Positions 53,655-62,679 of a DNA stretch of 64,000 bases are shown here, piece after piece. The stretch spans positions 248,001 through 312,000 of the forward strand of contig NZ_AULK01000002.1 of assembly GCF_000419445.1 (NCBI RefSeq). Reading direction: 5' to 3'. Below the pieces are notes generated by a model, which saw only the letters and a list, made by a program, of their open reading frames with translations, was not told the DNA's origin and ran no database searches. Made by a program: the position numbers and the translations under genes. How positions within the stretch are numbered: the first letter of the stretch is position 1; every line of letters begins with the position of its first letter. The DNA comes from Gryllotalpicola ginsengisoli DSM 22003 (GTDB taxonomy: Bacteria; Actinomycetota; Actinomycetes; Actinomycetales; Microbacteriaceae).

Positions 53655-54739
53655 TGTTCGAGTCTGTTTCCGGACTGCTCGACGAATTCCACGACCTCGA
53701 GAAGCAGCTCGCCGACCCGGCGCTGCACGCCGATCCGGCGCGTGCCAAGAAGGTCAACCGGCGCTACGCCGAGCTCTCGCAGATCAAGAAGGCCTACGAG
53801 GACTGGCAGCAATCGGGCGACGACCTCGAGGCCGCGCGCGAGCTGGCCAAGGAGGACGAGGCGTTCGCCGCCGAGGTGCCCGAGCTCGAGCAGCGGCGGG
53901 ATGCGACGCAGGAGAAGCTGCGCCGTCTGCTGATCCCGCGCGACCCCGACGACGGCCGCGACGTGATCCTCGAGATCAAGGGCGGCGCCGGCGGCGAGGA
54001 GGCGGCCCTGTTCGCCGCCGACCTGCTGCGCATGTACATGCACTACGCCGACTCGAAGGGCTGGAAGTCGGAGATCCTCGAGCAGGACCAGACCGACCTC
54101 GGCGGCTTCACCAACGTGCAGGTGGCGATCAAGTCGAACGCGACCGACCCCGCCGACGGCGTGTGGGCGCACCTCAAGTACGAGGGCGGCGTGCACCGCG
54201 TGCAGCGAGTTCCGGTCACCGAATCGCAGGGGCGCATCCAGACCTCGACCGCCGGCGTGCTCGTCTTCCCCGAGGTCGACGAGCCCGAGGAGATCGAGAT
54301 CGCGCCGAACGACATCCGCGTCGACGTGTTCCGCTCCTCCGGCCCCGGCGGCCAGAGCGTGAACACGACCGACTCGGCCGTGCGCATCACCCACCTGCCG
54401 ACCGGCATCGTGGTCTCGATGCAGAACGAGAAGTCGCAGATCCAGAACCGCGAGGCGGCGATGCGCGTGCTCCGGGCCCGGCTGCTGGCCCGGCAGCAGG
54501 AGGAGCTGGAGGCCGCGGCATCCGATGCCCGCAAGTCGCAGGTGCGCTCGATGGACCGCTCCGAGCGGATCCGCACCTACAACTTCCCCGAGAACCGGAT
54601 CGCCGACCACCGCACCGGCTACAAGGCCTACAACCTCGACCAGGTGATGAACGGCGCCCTCGACCCCGTCATCGACTCGGCCATCCAGGCCGACGAAGAG
54701 GCGCGCCTCGCCGCCCTCGGCGACTCCGACGCGGCGTAA
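53654..54739 (+). CDS. prfA: Peptide chain release factor 1
   Basis: A 361-residue class I release factor reading UAA and UAG. The GGQ motif is in [18 protein letters not shown] (Gln about 233), and the stop-codon recognition tripeptide is PVT (about 186-188) in [11 protein letters not shown], the RF1 form. The ATG shares one base with the rho stop (TGATG), so the genes are coupled. Confidence 0.97.
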   Translation: MFESVSGLLDEFHDLEKQLADPALHADPARAKKVNRRYAELSQIKKAYEDWQQSGDDLEAARELAKEDEAFAAEVPELEQRRDATQEKLRRLLIPRDPDDGRDVILEIKGGAGGEEAALFAADLLRMYMHYADSKGWKSEILEQDQTDLGGFTNVQVAIKSNATDPADGVWAHLKYEGGVHRVQRVPVTESQGRIQTSTAGVLVFPEVDEPEEIEIAPNDIRVDVFRSSGPGGQSVNTTDSAVRITHLPTGIVVSMQNEKSQIQNREAAMRVLRARLLARQQEELEAAASDARKSQVRSMDRSERIRTYNFPENRIADHRTGYKAYNLDQVMNGALDPVIDSAIQADEEARLAALGDSDAA

Positions 54740-54769
54740 CGCGCCCACGGCGCGCTCCCCGGTTCCGCT

Positions 54770-55037
54770 CGTTGAGGAGCGCCGCAGGCGCGTCTCGAAA
54801 CGGCACCCCGAGTCGACCCGAACCGGCGTTATCCTGCGCGAGACCGCCATCGCGCGTCGTCTCGACGCGTGCCGCCGCCACCATGCAGTGCCGCCATCGG
54901 CGCGCCTGCCGCGAGTCGTCACTTTCGGCGCGTGACTGCCCGGAGGCGAGCCAATCGTGACGAACGACGCCCGGCCGGAAACGCCGTTCGTCACGAATGG
55001 CGCTCGCGCCCCGAATGAGCGCGATTTGTGACGAACG
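54770..55037. repeat. Cluster of three palindromic repeat families after prfA
   Basis: The 340-base gap between prfA and cysE holds no gene. It contains one GTTGAGGAGCGCC/GCGTCTCGAAACG unit (54770-54800), one GTTATC...CATCGCGCGTCG unit (54829-54870) and two TTCGTCAC palindromes. The last of these has perfect ten-base arms, CGTTCGTCAC (54984-54993) and GTGACGAACG (55028-55037); the other lies at 54914-54966. Confidence 0.75.
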
Positions 55038-55079
55038 ATAGGGCGCCGCCACCGCCATGGGCGACGGATGCCGCGGCCA

Positions 55080-55616
55080 TCAGCCGCGCCGCGCCCGATT
55101 CTCCGCCGGCACGCCGGTCAGCACCGAGTGCTCCGGAAAGTCCTTGGTCACCACGGCGTTCGCCCCGACCACCGAGTGCGCGCCGATCGAGATGTCGCCG
55201 ATGAGCTTCGCCCCCGCGCCGATCACCACGTCGTCGCCCACGGTCGGGTGGCGCTTCGCGTCGCCGCGGCGCTCCTTCCCGCCGAGGGTGACGCCGTGGT
55301 AGATCAGCACGTCGTTGCCGATGACGGCCGTCTCGCCGATGACGACCGACATGCCGTGGTCGATGACGAGCCGGCGACCGATGCGCGCGCCCGGGTGGAT
55401 CTCCACCCCGGTGCGGGCCCGAGCGAACTGCGAGAGCAGTCGGGCGGGAAGCTTCAGCCCGGGGGAGAGCCACCACCGGTGCGCCACCCGGTACGCCCAC
55501 ACGGCGTGCATTCCCGAGTACGCGAGCAGGATCTCGGCCGTGCTGCGCGCGGCGGGGTCGCGGCGCTTGACCGCGGCCACGTCTTCCCGCAGCGCGCGGA
55601 GGGGATGCGCCGGCAC
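55080..55616 (-). CDS. cysE: Serine O-acetyltransferase
   Basis: A 178-residue left-handed beta-helix acetyltransferase that makes O-acetylserine for cysteine synthesis. Hexapeptide repeats cover about 63-165, with the conserved [19 protein letters not shown] and [29 protein letters not shown] segments. It is the short bacterial type without the long N-terminal domain. GTG 55616 lies one base after the cysK stop. The pair is opposite to the surrounding housekeeping genes. Confidence 0.95.
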   Translation of the reverse strand: MPAHPLRALREDVAAVKRRDPAARSTAEILLAYSGMHAVWAYRVAHRWWLSPGLKLPARLLSQFARARTGVEIHPGARIGRRLVIDHGMSVVIGETAVIGNDVLIYHGVTLGGKERRGDAKRHPTVGDDVVIGAGAKLIGDISIGAHSVVGANAVVTKDFPEHSVLTGVPAENRARRG

Positions 55617-55617
55617 G

Positions 55618-56562
<945 letters not shown>

Positions 56563-56568
56563 GCCGCC

Positions 56569-56578
56569 AGCCTATTCT
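56569..56578. promoter_or_regulatory. Overlapping divergent -10 boxes of cysK and prmC
   Basis: AGCCTATTCT reads TAGGCT on the minus strand (56569-56574) and TATTCT on the plus strand (56573-56578), sharing TA at 56573-56574. cysK begins six bases and prmC nine bases beyond. The geometry matches 2093-2102. Confidence 0.6.
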
Positions 56579-56587
56579 GGAGGGCGT

Positions 56588-57466
56588 ATGAGCGACCACG
56601 CCGAATCCGTCCGCACCCTGCTCGGCGAGATCACCGAACAGCTGACGGAGGCGGGGGTGCCGTCGCCCGAGGTCGACGCGCTGCTCATCGTCGGGCACGT
56701 GCTGGGCGTCTCGCGCGGGCGCGTGCAGGCGATGGCGATCACGGATGCCGCGGCCGACGCCGCCCAGACCGCGTCGGTGCGCACCCTCGCCGCCCGCCGG
56801 GCGGCGCGCGAGCCCCTGCAGCACCTCACCGGCTCCGCCGCGTTCCGCGCACTCGAGCTCGCGGTCGGCCCGGGCGTGTTCGTGCCTCGGCCCGAGACCG
56901 AGCAGGTCGCCCAGCTCGCGATCGACGCCCTGCGCGCGGCGGCCGTGCCCGAGCCGATCGCGGTCGACCTCGGCACCGGCAGCGGCGCGATCGCCCTCGC
57001 GCTGGCCACCGAGGTGCCGACCGCGCGGGTGTGGGCCGTGGAGAAGTCGGCCGAGGCGTATCCGTGGACGCAGCGCAACTTCGAGGCGGTCGGCGCGCCC
57101 AACGCGACGCTCCTGGCGGGCGACCTCGCCGACCCCGGGCTGCTGCCGGAGCTCGCCGGCCGGGTCGACGTCGTGATCTCCAACCCGCCGTACGTGCCCG
57201 ACGGCGCGGTGCCCCGCGACCCCGAGGTGCGGCTGTTCGACCCGGCGATGGCGCTCTACGGCGGCCCCGACGGGCTGGATCTCGTGCGCGCCCTGTCGCG
57301 CACGGCGCTGCGGCTCGCGCACCCCGGCGGGCTGCTCGTGATCGAACACGGGGAGCTGCAGGGACGGGCCATCCGTGACCTGCTCGCCGCCGACGGCTGG
57401 CGCGCCCCCGCCACGCACCCCGACCTCGCCGGCCGCGACCGCGCCACGACCGCTCTGCGGCCGTGA
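56588..57466 (+). CDS. prmC: Release factor glutamine methyltransferase
   Basis: A 292-residue SAM-dependent methyltransferase that methylates the GGQ glutamine of RF1/RF2. It has a helical N-terminal substrate domain, the SAM loop VDLGTGSGAIALALA (about 125-139) and the catalytic NPPYVP (about 199-204). It usually follows prfA directly; here an inverted cysE-cysK block separates them. The ATG at 56588 has TATTCT nine bases upstream and no strong ribosome site. Confidence 0.94.
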   Translation: MSDHAESVRTLLGEITEQLTEAGVPSPEVDALLIVGHVLGVSRGRVQAMAITDAAADAAQTASVRTLAARRAAREPLQHLTGSAAFRALELAVGPGVFVPRPETEQVAQLAIDALRAAAVPEPIAVDLGTGSGAIALALATEVPTARVWAVEKSAEAYPWTQRNFEAVGAPNATLLAGDLADPGLLPELAGRVDVVISNPPYVPDGAVPRDPEVRLFDPAMALYGGPDGLDLVRALSRTALRLAHPGGLLVIEHGELQGRAIRDLLAADGWRAPATHPDLAGRDRATTALRP

Positions 57467-57606
57467 GGGGCCGCGCCCGGAAGGAAGGGATCGTGCGAGC
57501 GTGCCGGCGCGTCGAGCCCGCCACGCCGCGCCGCGTGCCGGAACTCTTCCGCCCGCGCCGCGCCGCCCGGCCCGGTCGCAGGGCGCGCGGCTAGACTTCA
57601 GCCGTC

Positions 57607-58320
57607 ATGCCCTCGATCTACGACTGCTCCGACCCGGACCAGCTGCTCACTGGAACCCGCCTCGCCCGCCAGGCCCTCGGCCGCGGCGACCTCGCGGTGA
57701 TCCCCACCGACACCGTCTACGGCGTCGCCGCGGATGCCTTCAACGCGGCGGCCGTCGCCAAGTTGCTCGCAGCCAAGGGGCGTGGCCGCCAGGCGCCGCC
57801 GCCCGTGCTCATCCCCGACCTCAAGACGCTCGACGCGCTGGCGCAATCGGTGCCCGACGAGGTGCGGCAGCTGGCCGAGGCGTTCTGGCCGGGCGGCCTG
57901 ACCGTCGTGCTGCACGCCCAGCCCTCGCTCGTGTGGGACCTCGGCGAGACGCACGGCACCGTCGCCCTGCGCATGCCCAACCACAAGATCGCCCTCGAAC
58001 TGCTCGGCGAGACCGGGCCGCTGGCCGTCTCCAGCGCCAACAAGACGGGTCTGCCCGCCGCCCGCACCGCCGCGGAGGCCGCCGAGATGCTCGGCGACTC
58101 GATTGCCGTCTACCTCGACGCCGGCCGCGCCGGCACGGACTACGAGGGAGCCGGCGACGCCGGCGCCAGCGAGGCGTCCACGATCGTCGACGCCACCGGT
58201 CTCGCCTCCGGCCGCGGCACGCGCATCCTGCGCTCCGGGGTGATCTCCACCGATCAGCTGCGGGCCGTCATCGGCGACAAGCTCGAGCTGGAGCCCGCTC
58301 AGGAGACCGGCCCCGCATGA
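57607..58320 (+). CDS. L-threonylcarbamoyladenylate synthase (Sua5/YrdC/YciO family)
   Basis: A 237-residue enzyme making threonylcarbamoyl-AMP for tRNA t6A37. Motifs are IPTDTVYGVAADAFN (about 33-47), the KGRGRQAPPPVLI substrate loop, FWPGGLTVVL and AVSSANKTG. The short C-terminal tail shows there is no full Sua5 domain. TAGACT (57592-57597) is nine bases before the ATG; the 140-base gap upstream shows nothing else. Stop overlaps the next start (ATGA). Confidence 0.93.
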   Translation: MPSIYDCSDPDQLLTGTRLARQALGRGDLAVIPTDTVYGVAADAFNAAAVAKLLAAKGRGRQAPPPVLIPDLKTLDALAQSVPDEVRQLAEAFWPGGLTVVLHAQPSLVWDLGETHGTVALRMPNHKIALELLGETGPLAVSSANKTGLPAARTAAEAAEMLGDSIAVYLDAGRAGTDYEGAGDAGASEASTIVDATGLASGRGTRILRSGVISTDQLRAVIGDKLELEPAQETGPA

Positions 58321-59537
58321 CCCTCCTCGTCCTGCTCGGCCTGTTCACAGCGGCGGTGACCTTCGGGCTGTCGGTCGCGGTCTACAAAGTGGCCCTGCGG
58401 TTCAAGCTCTACCCGGCGATCCGCGAGCGGGACGTGCACACTCGGCCCACGCCGCGTCTGGGCGGCGTCGCGATGTTCCTCGGCGTGCTCATCGCCTTCG
58501 GGGCGGCGTTCGTCGTCGCCAGTCACTTCCCGCTGCTGCAGGTCGTGTTCGCCGACCCGAAGCCCGTGCTCGGCATCCTCGGCGGCAGCCTGCTCATCGT
58601 CGTCATCGGGGTGATCGACGACGTCATCGACCTCGACTGGATGACGAAGCTCGCCGGGCAGTTCGTCGCCGCGGGCATCGTCGCCTGGTTCGGTGTGCAG
58701 ATCCTCTCCTTCCCGGTCGGCGGGCTCACCGTGTGGTCGCCGGTGACGAGCGTCGTGATCACGGTGTTCGCGATCGTGCTCGTGATGAACGCGATCAACT
58801 TCATCGACGGGCTGGACGGGCTCGTGGCGGGCATCGCCCTGATCGCCAACTGCGTCTTCCTCATCTACACCTACTCGATCACCGTGAAGACGAGCCCGCT
58901 GAACTACTTCAGCCTCGCCTCCGTCATCACCGTCATCGTCATCGGCGCGTGCGCCGGCTTCCTGCCGCTGAACTGGCACCCGGCGCGCATGTTCATGGGC
59001 GACGCCGGCGCCCTGCTGATCGGCATGCTGATGGCCGCGAGCGCCATCGCGGTGACCGGCCAGTTCCCGCCCGACCAGCTCAGCTCGCAGGTGGGCCGCA
59101 CCCAGCTGCTGTCGGCGTTCCTGCCGATCGTGCTGCCGCTGGCGGTGCTGATCGTGCCGTTCCTCGACTTCGGCCTCGCCGTGGTGCGCCGCGTCGCGGC
59201 CGGCAAGTCGCCGTTCGCGGCCGACCGCAAGCACCTGCATCACCGCCTGCTCGACATGGGCCACTCCCACTTCCACGCCGTGCTGATCTTCTACGCGTGG
59301 ACGGCGGTCGTGGCCGTCGGCATGCTGCTGTTCTCCTTCTCGCCTGCGCTGCCGTCGTGGGTCGCGCTCACCTTCCTCGTGGTCGGGCTCGTCGTGTGTG
59401 CGGCCATCACCTTCTCGCCGCTCGGGCGCAAGCGCGTCACCGCGGCCGACACGGGCGTGCTCGCCCCGGTGCCGCATCCGTCGTCTCAGAACGCGAAGCA
59501 GGCGTCGGCGCGCGCCGTCGACAAGGAAGCCTCATGA
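58317..59537 (+). CDS. Undecaprenyl-phosphate sugar-1-phosphate transferase (WecA/MraY family)
   Basis: A 406-residue membrane enzyme with about eleven helices that loads GlcNAc-1-phosphate or a related sugar onto undecaprenyl phosphate for wall polymers. Catalytic motifs are GVIDDVIDLDW (about 98-108), NAINFIDGLDGL (about 160-171), MFMGDAGALL (about 224-233) and HLHHRLLDMGHSH (about 304-316). The conserved location before the atp operon is typical of actinobacteria. ATGA overlap with the upstream gene. Confidence 0.93.
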   Translation: MTLLVLLGLFTAAVTFGLSVAVYKVALRFKLYPAIRERDVHTRPTPRLGGVAMFLGVLIAFGAAFVVASHFPLLQVVFADPKPVLGILGGSLLIVVIGVIDDVIDLDWMTKLAGQFVAAGIVAWFGVQILSFPVGGLTVWSPVTSVVITVFAIVLVMNAINFIDGLDGLVAGIALIANCVFLIYTYSITVKTSPLNYFSLASVITVIVIGACAGFLPLNWHPARMFMGDAGALLIGMLMAASAIAVTGQFPPDQLSSQVGRTQLLSAFLPIVLPLAVLIVPFLDFGLAVVRRVAAGKSPFAADRKHLHHRLLDMGHSHFHAVLIFYAWTAVVAVGMLLFSFSPALPSWVALTFLVVGLVVCAAITFSPLGRKRVTAADTGVLAPVPHPSSQNAKQASARAVDKEAS

Positions 59538-59968
59538 GCCACGACACCCCCGCCATCACCGGCGTGCTCAAGCGCGCCCTGCTCTGGGACGCGATCATCA
59601 CCGGCGGCATCGCCGTCGTCGCCGTCGTGCTCGGCGCGATCTTCTCCGGCGGGATCGGGGTGGTCAGCGCGCTGATCGGCGCCGTGATCGCCCTGGTGTT
59701 CCTCGGCATCACCGCCGCGAGCATCATCTTCGCCAACCGCTACGCGGGCGGCGAACTGTTCGCCGGCATCTTCTTCGCCATCGTGCTCGGCGGCTGGCTG
59801 CTGAAGTTCCTCGTGTTCATCCTGCTCGCCGTCGTGCTGAAGGGGCAGCCGTGGATCGACCCCCTGGTGCTCTTCCTCAGCCTCATCGCCGCCGTGATCG
59901 GATCGCTCGTCGTCGACGTCGCGGTCGTGATCCGTTCCCGCATCCCGATCGGGGCGAGCGGGTCGTGA
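59534..59968 (+). CDS. AtpI-like membrane protein
   Basis: A 144-residue protein with four hydrophobic helices and a short soluble N-terminus (MSHDTPAITGVLKRALLWD). Position between the WecA-like gene and atpB suggests an AtpI-type assembly factor for the c-ring, although its sequence is poorly conserved. ATGA overlap with the upstream gene. A TAGAGT box at 60050 lies before atpB, so it may not be strictly co-transcribed with the synthase genes. Confidence 0.75.
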   Translation: MSHDTPAITGVLKRALLWDAIITGGIAVVAVVLGAIFSGGIGVVSALIGAVIALVFLGITAASIIFANRYAGGELFAGIFFAIVLGGWLLKFLVFILLAVVLKGQPWIDPLVLFLSLIAAVIGSLVVDVAVVIRSRIPIGASGS

Positions 59969-60162
59969 GGATAGTCCCGAGGCGCCCGGATGCCCGGTAT
60001 TGCGCGCCGACGCCCGGCCATCCGTTTCGAAGCGAGTTCAAATGTCTAGTAGAGTGAGGGAGATCCCCCTGTCTTGCTCCGCGGGCTTCCGCGCAGGGCT
60101 CGGCAGCACAATTCCATCGTCGCCTCGAGCAGGTGCACGGTGCTCGGAATCAGGAGATAGCG

Positions 60163-60978
60163 CTGTTCAGTAACGCTGTGAACCTGTTGGTACCAGCCGC
60201 GGCCAACGACGGTCAGACATTCCAAGGCCCGACGATCGAGGAGTTCTTCCCGCAGGCGGTGCTGTTCGAGGGGACCCCGTTCGAGCTGAACCGCGTGATG
60301 CTCATCCGCATCCTCGCGACGATCGCGCTCATCGTGCTCATGTGGATCGGCACCCGTGCCATGAAGGTCGTGCCGGGCCGCTTCCAGTCCGTGGTCGAGA
60401 TGGGCCTCGACTTCATCCGCGTCGGCGTCGTCGAAGACCTGCTCGGCAAGAAGGACGGCCGCCGCTTCCTGCCCCTGATCGCCGCGATCTTCTTCTTCGT
60501 GCTGTTCATGAACATCACGGGCGTGGTTCCGCTGCTGAACCTCGCCGGCTCCTCCGTCATCGGCGTGCCGCTCGTGCTCGCGGTCATCGCCTACATCGCC
60601 TTCATCTACGCGGGTGTGCGCAAGAGCCCCAAGCTGTTCTTCAAGAACGCGCTCCTTCCGGCGGGCGTGCCCCCGGTGCTGTACATCATCGTGACGCCGA
60701 TCGAGTTCATCTCGACGTTCATCATCCGCCCCGTCACGCTGACGCTGCGACTGCTGATGAACATGATCGTCGGCCACCTGCTGCTGGTGCTCTTCTTCAG
60801 CGCGACGACCTTCTTCTTCCTCTACGCCCCCGCGGCCTTCAAGGCCTTCGGCCTGGGCACCCTCGCCTTCGGCTTCGCGTTCCAGCTCTTCGAGGTGCTG
60901 GTCGCCCTGCTGCAGGCCTACGTCTTCGCGATCCTCACCACTGTCTACATCCAGTTGGCAGTGGCGGAAGAGCACTAA
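60163..60978 (+). CDS. atpB: ATP synthase F0 subunit a
   Basis: A membrane subunit of about 270 residues that forms the proton half-channels. The essential arginine is in the helix TLTLRLLMNMIVGHLLL. The N-terminus reads LFSNAVNLLVPAAANDGQ before the conserved PTIEEFFPQAVLF. The start is uncertain: AGGAG (60152-60156) is six bases before CTG 60163, whereas GTG 60133 lies upstream of it and GTG 60178 is 21 bases beyond. I take CTG 60163 as the best-placed codon, with GTG 60178 or 60133 as alternatives. Confidence 0.93.
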   Translation: MFSNAVNLLVPAAANDGQTFQGPTIEEFFPQAVLFEGTPFELNRVMLIRILATIALIVLMWIGTRAMKVVPGRFQSVVEMGLDFIRVGVVEDLLGKKDGRRFLPLIAAIFFFVLFMNITGVVPLLNLAGSSVIGVPLVLAVIAYIAFIYAGVRKSPKLFFKNALLPAGVPPVLYIIVTPIEFISTFIIRPVTLTLRLLMNMIVGHLLLVLFFSATTFFFLYAPAAFKAFGLGTLAFGFAFQLFEVLVALLQAYVFAILTTVYIQLAVAEEH

Positions 60979-61251
<273 letters not shown>

Positions 61252-61279
61252 TCCCGTCAGCATCGAGTAAGGAGGCGTG

Positions 61280-61834
61280 ATGACCCACGCAGTCGTTGCC
61301 GCCGAGGAGAGCATCAACCCGCTCATTCCGGCGCCGTCCGACCTCGTCTGGGCGACGCTGTGCTTCCTCGTCGTGTTGGCGTTCTTCGTCTGGAAGTTCA
61401 TCCCGAGCTTCCTGAAGATGCTCGACGATCGCGCCGCCGCGATCGAGGGCAACATCGCCAAGGCCGACGAAGCGCAGAACAAGGCGGAGGCGCTGCTCGA
61501 GCAGTACACCGCTCAGCTGGCGGATGCCCGCAGCGAGGCCGCTCGCATCAAGGAGCAGGCCCGTGAGGAGGGCAAGCGCATCATCGCCGAGCAGCGCGAG
61601 CAGGCGGCGGCCGAGGCCGCCCGCGTCACCGCGGCCGCCCAGGCGCAGATCGAGATGGAGCGCAAGCAGGCCGCCGCGCAACTGCGCAGCGAGGTCGGCT
61701 CGCTCGCGATCGACCTCGCCTCCGGCGTGATCGGCGAGTCTCTGAAGGACGACGCGAAGGCCGCTGGCGTCGTGGACCGCTTCCTGGCGGACCTCGAGGC
61801 CAGCGAGACCGGTAAGGCAGGGGCGCAGGCCTGA
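61280..61834 (+). CDS. atpF: ATP synthase F0 subunit b
   Basis: A 184-residue stator subunit: one membrane helix (about 24-42) followed by a long Ala/Glu/Lys/Arg-rich coiled coil (about 55-145). I choose ATG 61280, four bases after GGAGG; the GTG at 61277 is too close to the ribosome site. The stop overlaps atpH by one base (TGATG). Confidence 0.95.
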   Translation: MTHAVVAAEESINPLIPAPSDLVWATLCFLVVLAFFVWKFIPSFLKMLDDRAAAIEGNIAKADEAQNKAEALLEQYTAQLADARSEAARIKEQAREEGKRIIAEQREQAAAEAARVTAAAQAQIEMERKQAAAQLRSEVGSLAIDLASGVIGESLKDDAKAAGVVDRFLADLEASETGKAGAQA

Positions 61835-62628
61835 TGGGGAGTGCCACCAGAGAAGCGACGACCGCGCTGCGCGACACCCTCGCGCAGCAGGGCGGCGCCG
61901 TCGACCTGGCCGTCGGCGAGGAGCTGCTCCAGGTCGCGCGCCTGCTCGGCTCGTCGGCGCAGCTGCGGTCGGTCCTGGCCGACCCGACAGCGGATGCCGC
62001 GGGCAAGGCCGCGCTCGTCGAGCGAGCCTTCTCGGGCAAGGTCGCACCGGGCACCCTCGCCGTGCTGAAGGCCGCCGCCCAGCAGCGCTGGTCGCGCCCG
62101 GCCGACATCATCGACGGTCTCGAAGAGGCCGGGGTGCGGGCCCTGGCCCAGAGCGCCCCCGACTCGGTGTCGATCACGGACGAGCTGTTCGCCTTCGGAG
62201 GGGCCGTGACCTCCGACCCGCAGCTCGAGCTCGCGCTGCGCAGCAAGCTGGCCGAGCCCGCCGCGAAGGCCGGGGTCGTCGAGCGCCTGCTCGGCGGGAA
62301 GGTCTCGCCGGCGACGCTCGCGATCGCACGCCAGCTGGTGATGGAGCCCCGGGGACGGGGCATCCGTGAGTCGCTGCGCTGGGCCGCCCAGGTCGCCGCC
62401 GACCAGAGCGACGCGGTGCTCGCGACCGTCACCACCGCCCGCCCGCTGACGACGGAACAGCGGGACCGCCTGCGCGGTGCGCTGCAGGCGCGCTACGGTC
62501 GGGCGATCGCCATCAACACCGTCATCGATCCGACGATCATCGGCGGCCTGCGCGTGCAGGTCGGCGACGACGTCATCGACTCGAGCATCGCCACGCGCCT
62601 CAACGACGTGCGGCTCCAGCTCGCCTAA
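61834..62628 (+). CDS. atpH: ATP synthase F1 subunit delta
   Basis: A 264-residue peripheral-stalk subunit with the delta/OSCP fold, longer than the 180-residue E. coli form as is usual in actinobacteria. The C-terminal block VIDPTIIGGLRVQVGDDVIDSSIATRL is diagnostic. It is translationally coupled to atpF. Confidence 0.95.
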   Translation: MGSATREATTALRDTLAQQGGAVDLAVGEELLQVARLLGSSAQLRSVLADPTADAAGKAALVERAFSGKVAPGTLAVLKAAAQQRWSRPADIIDGLEEAGVRALAQSAPDSVSITDELFAFGGAVTSDPQLELALRSKLAEPAAKAGVVERLLGGKVSPATLAIARQLVMEPRGRGIRESLRWAAQVAADQSDAVLATVTTARPLTTEQRDRLRGALQARYGRAIAINTVIDPTIIGGLRVQVGDDVIDSSIATRLNDVRLQLA

Positions 62629-62679
62629 CGCACGACTTCACACTGAGGCCAGCCGCCTCGCAGAGCAAAAGGAAACAAG

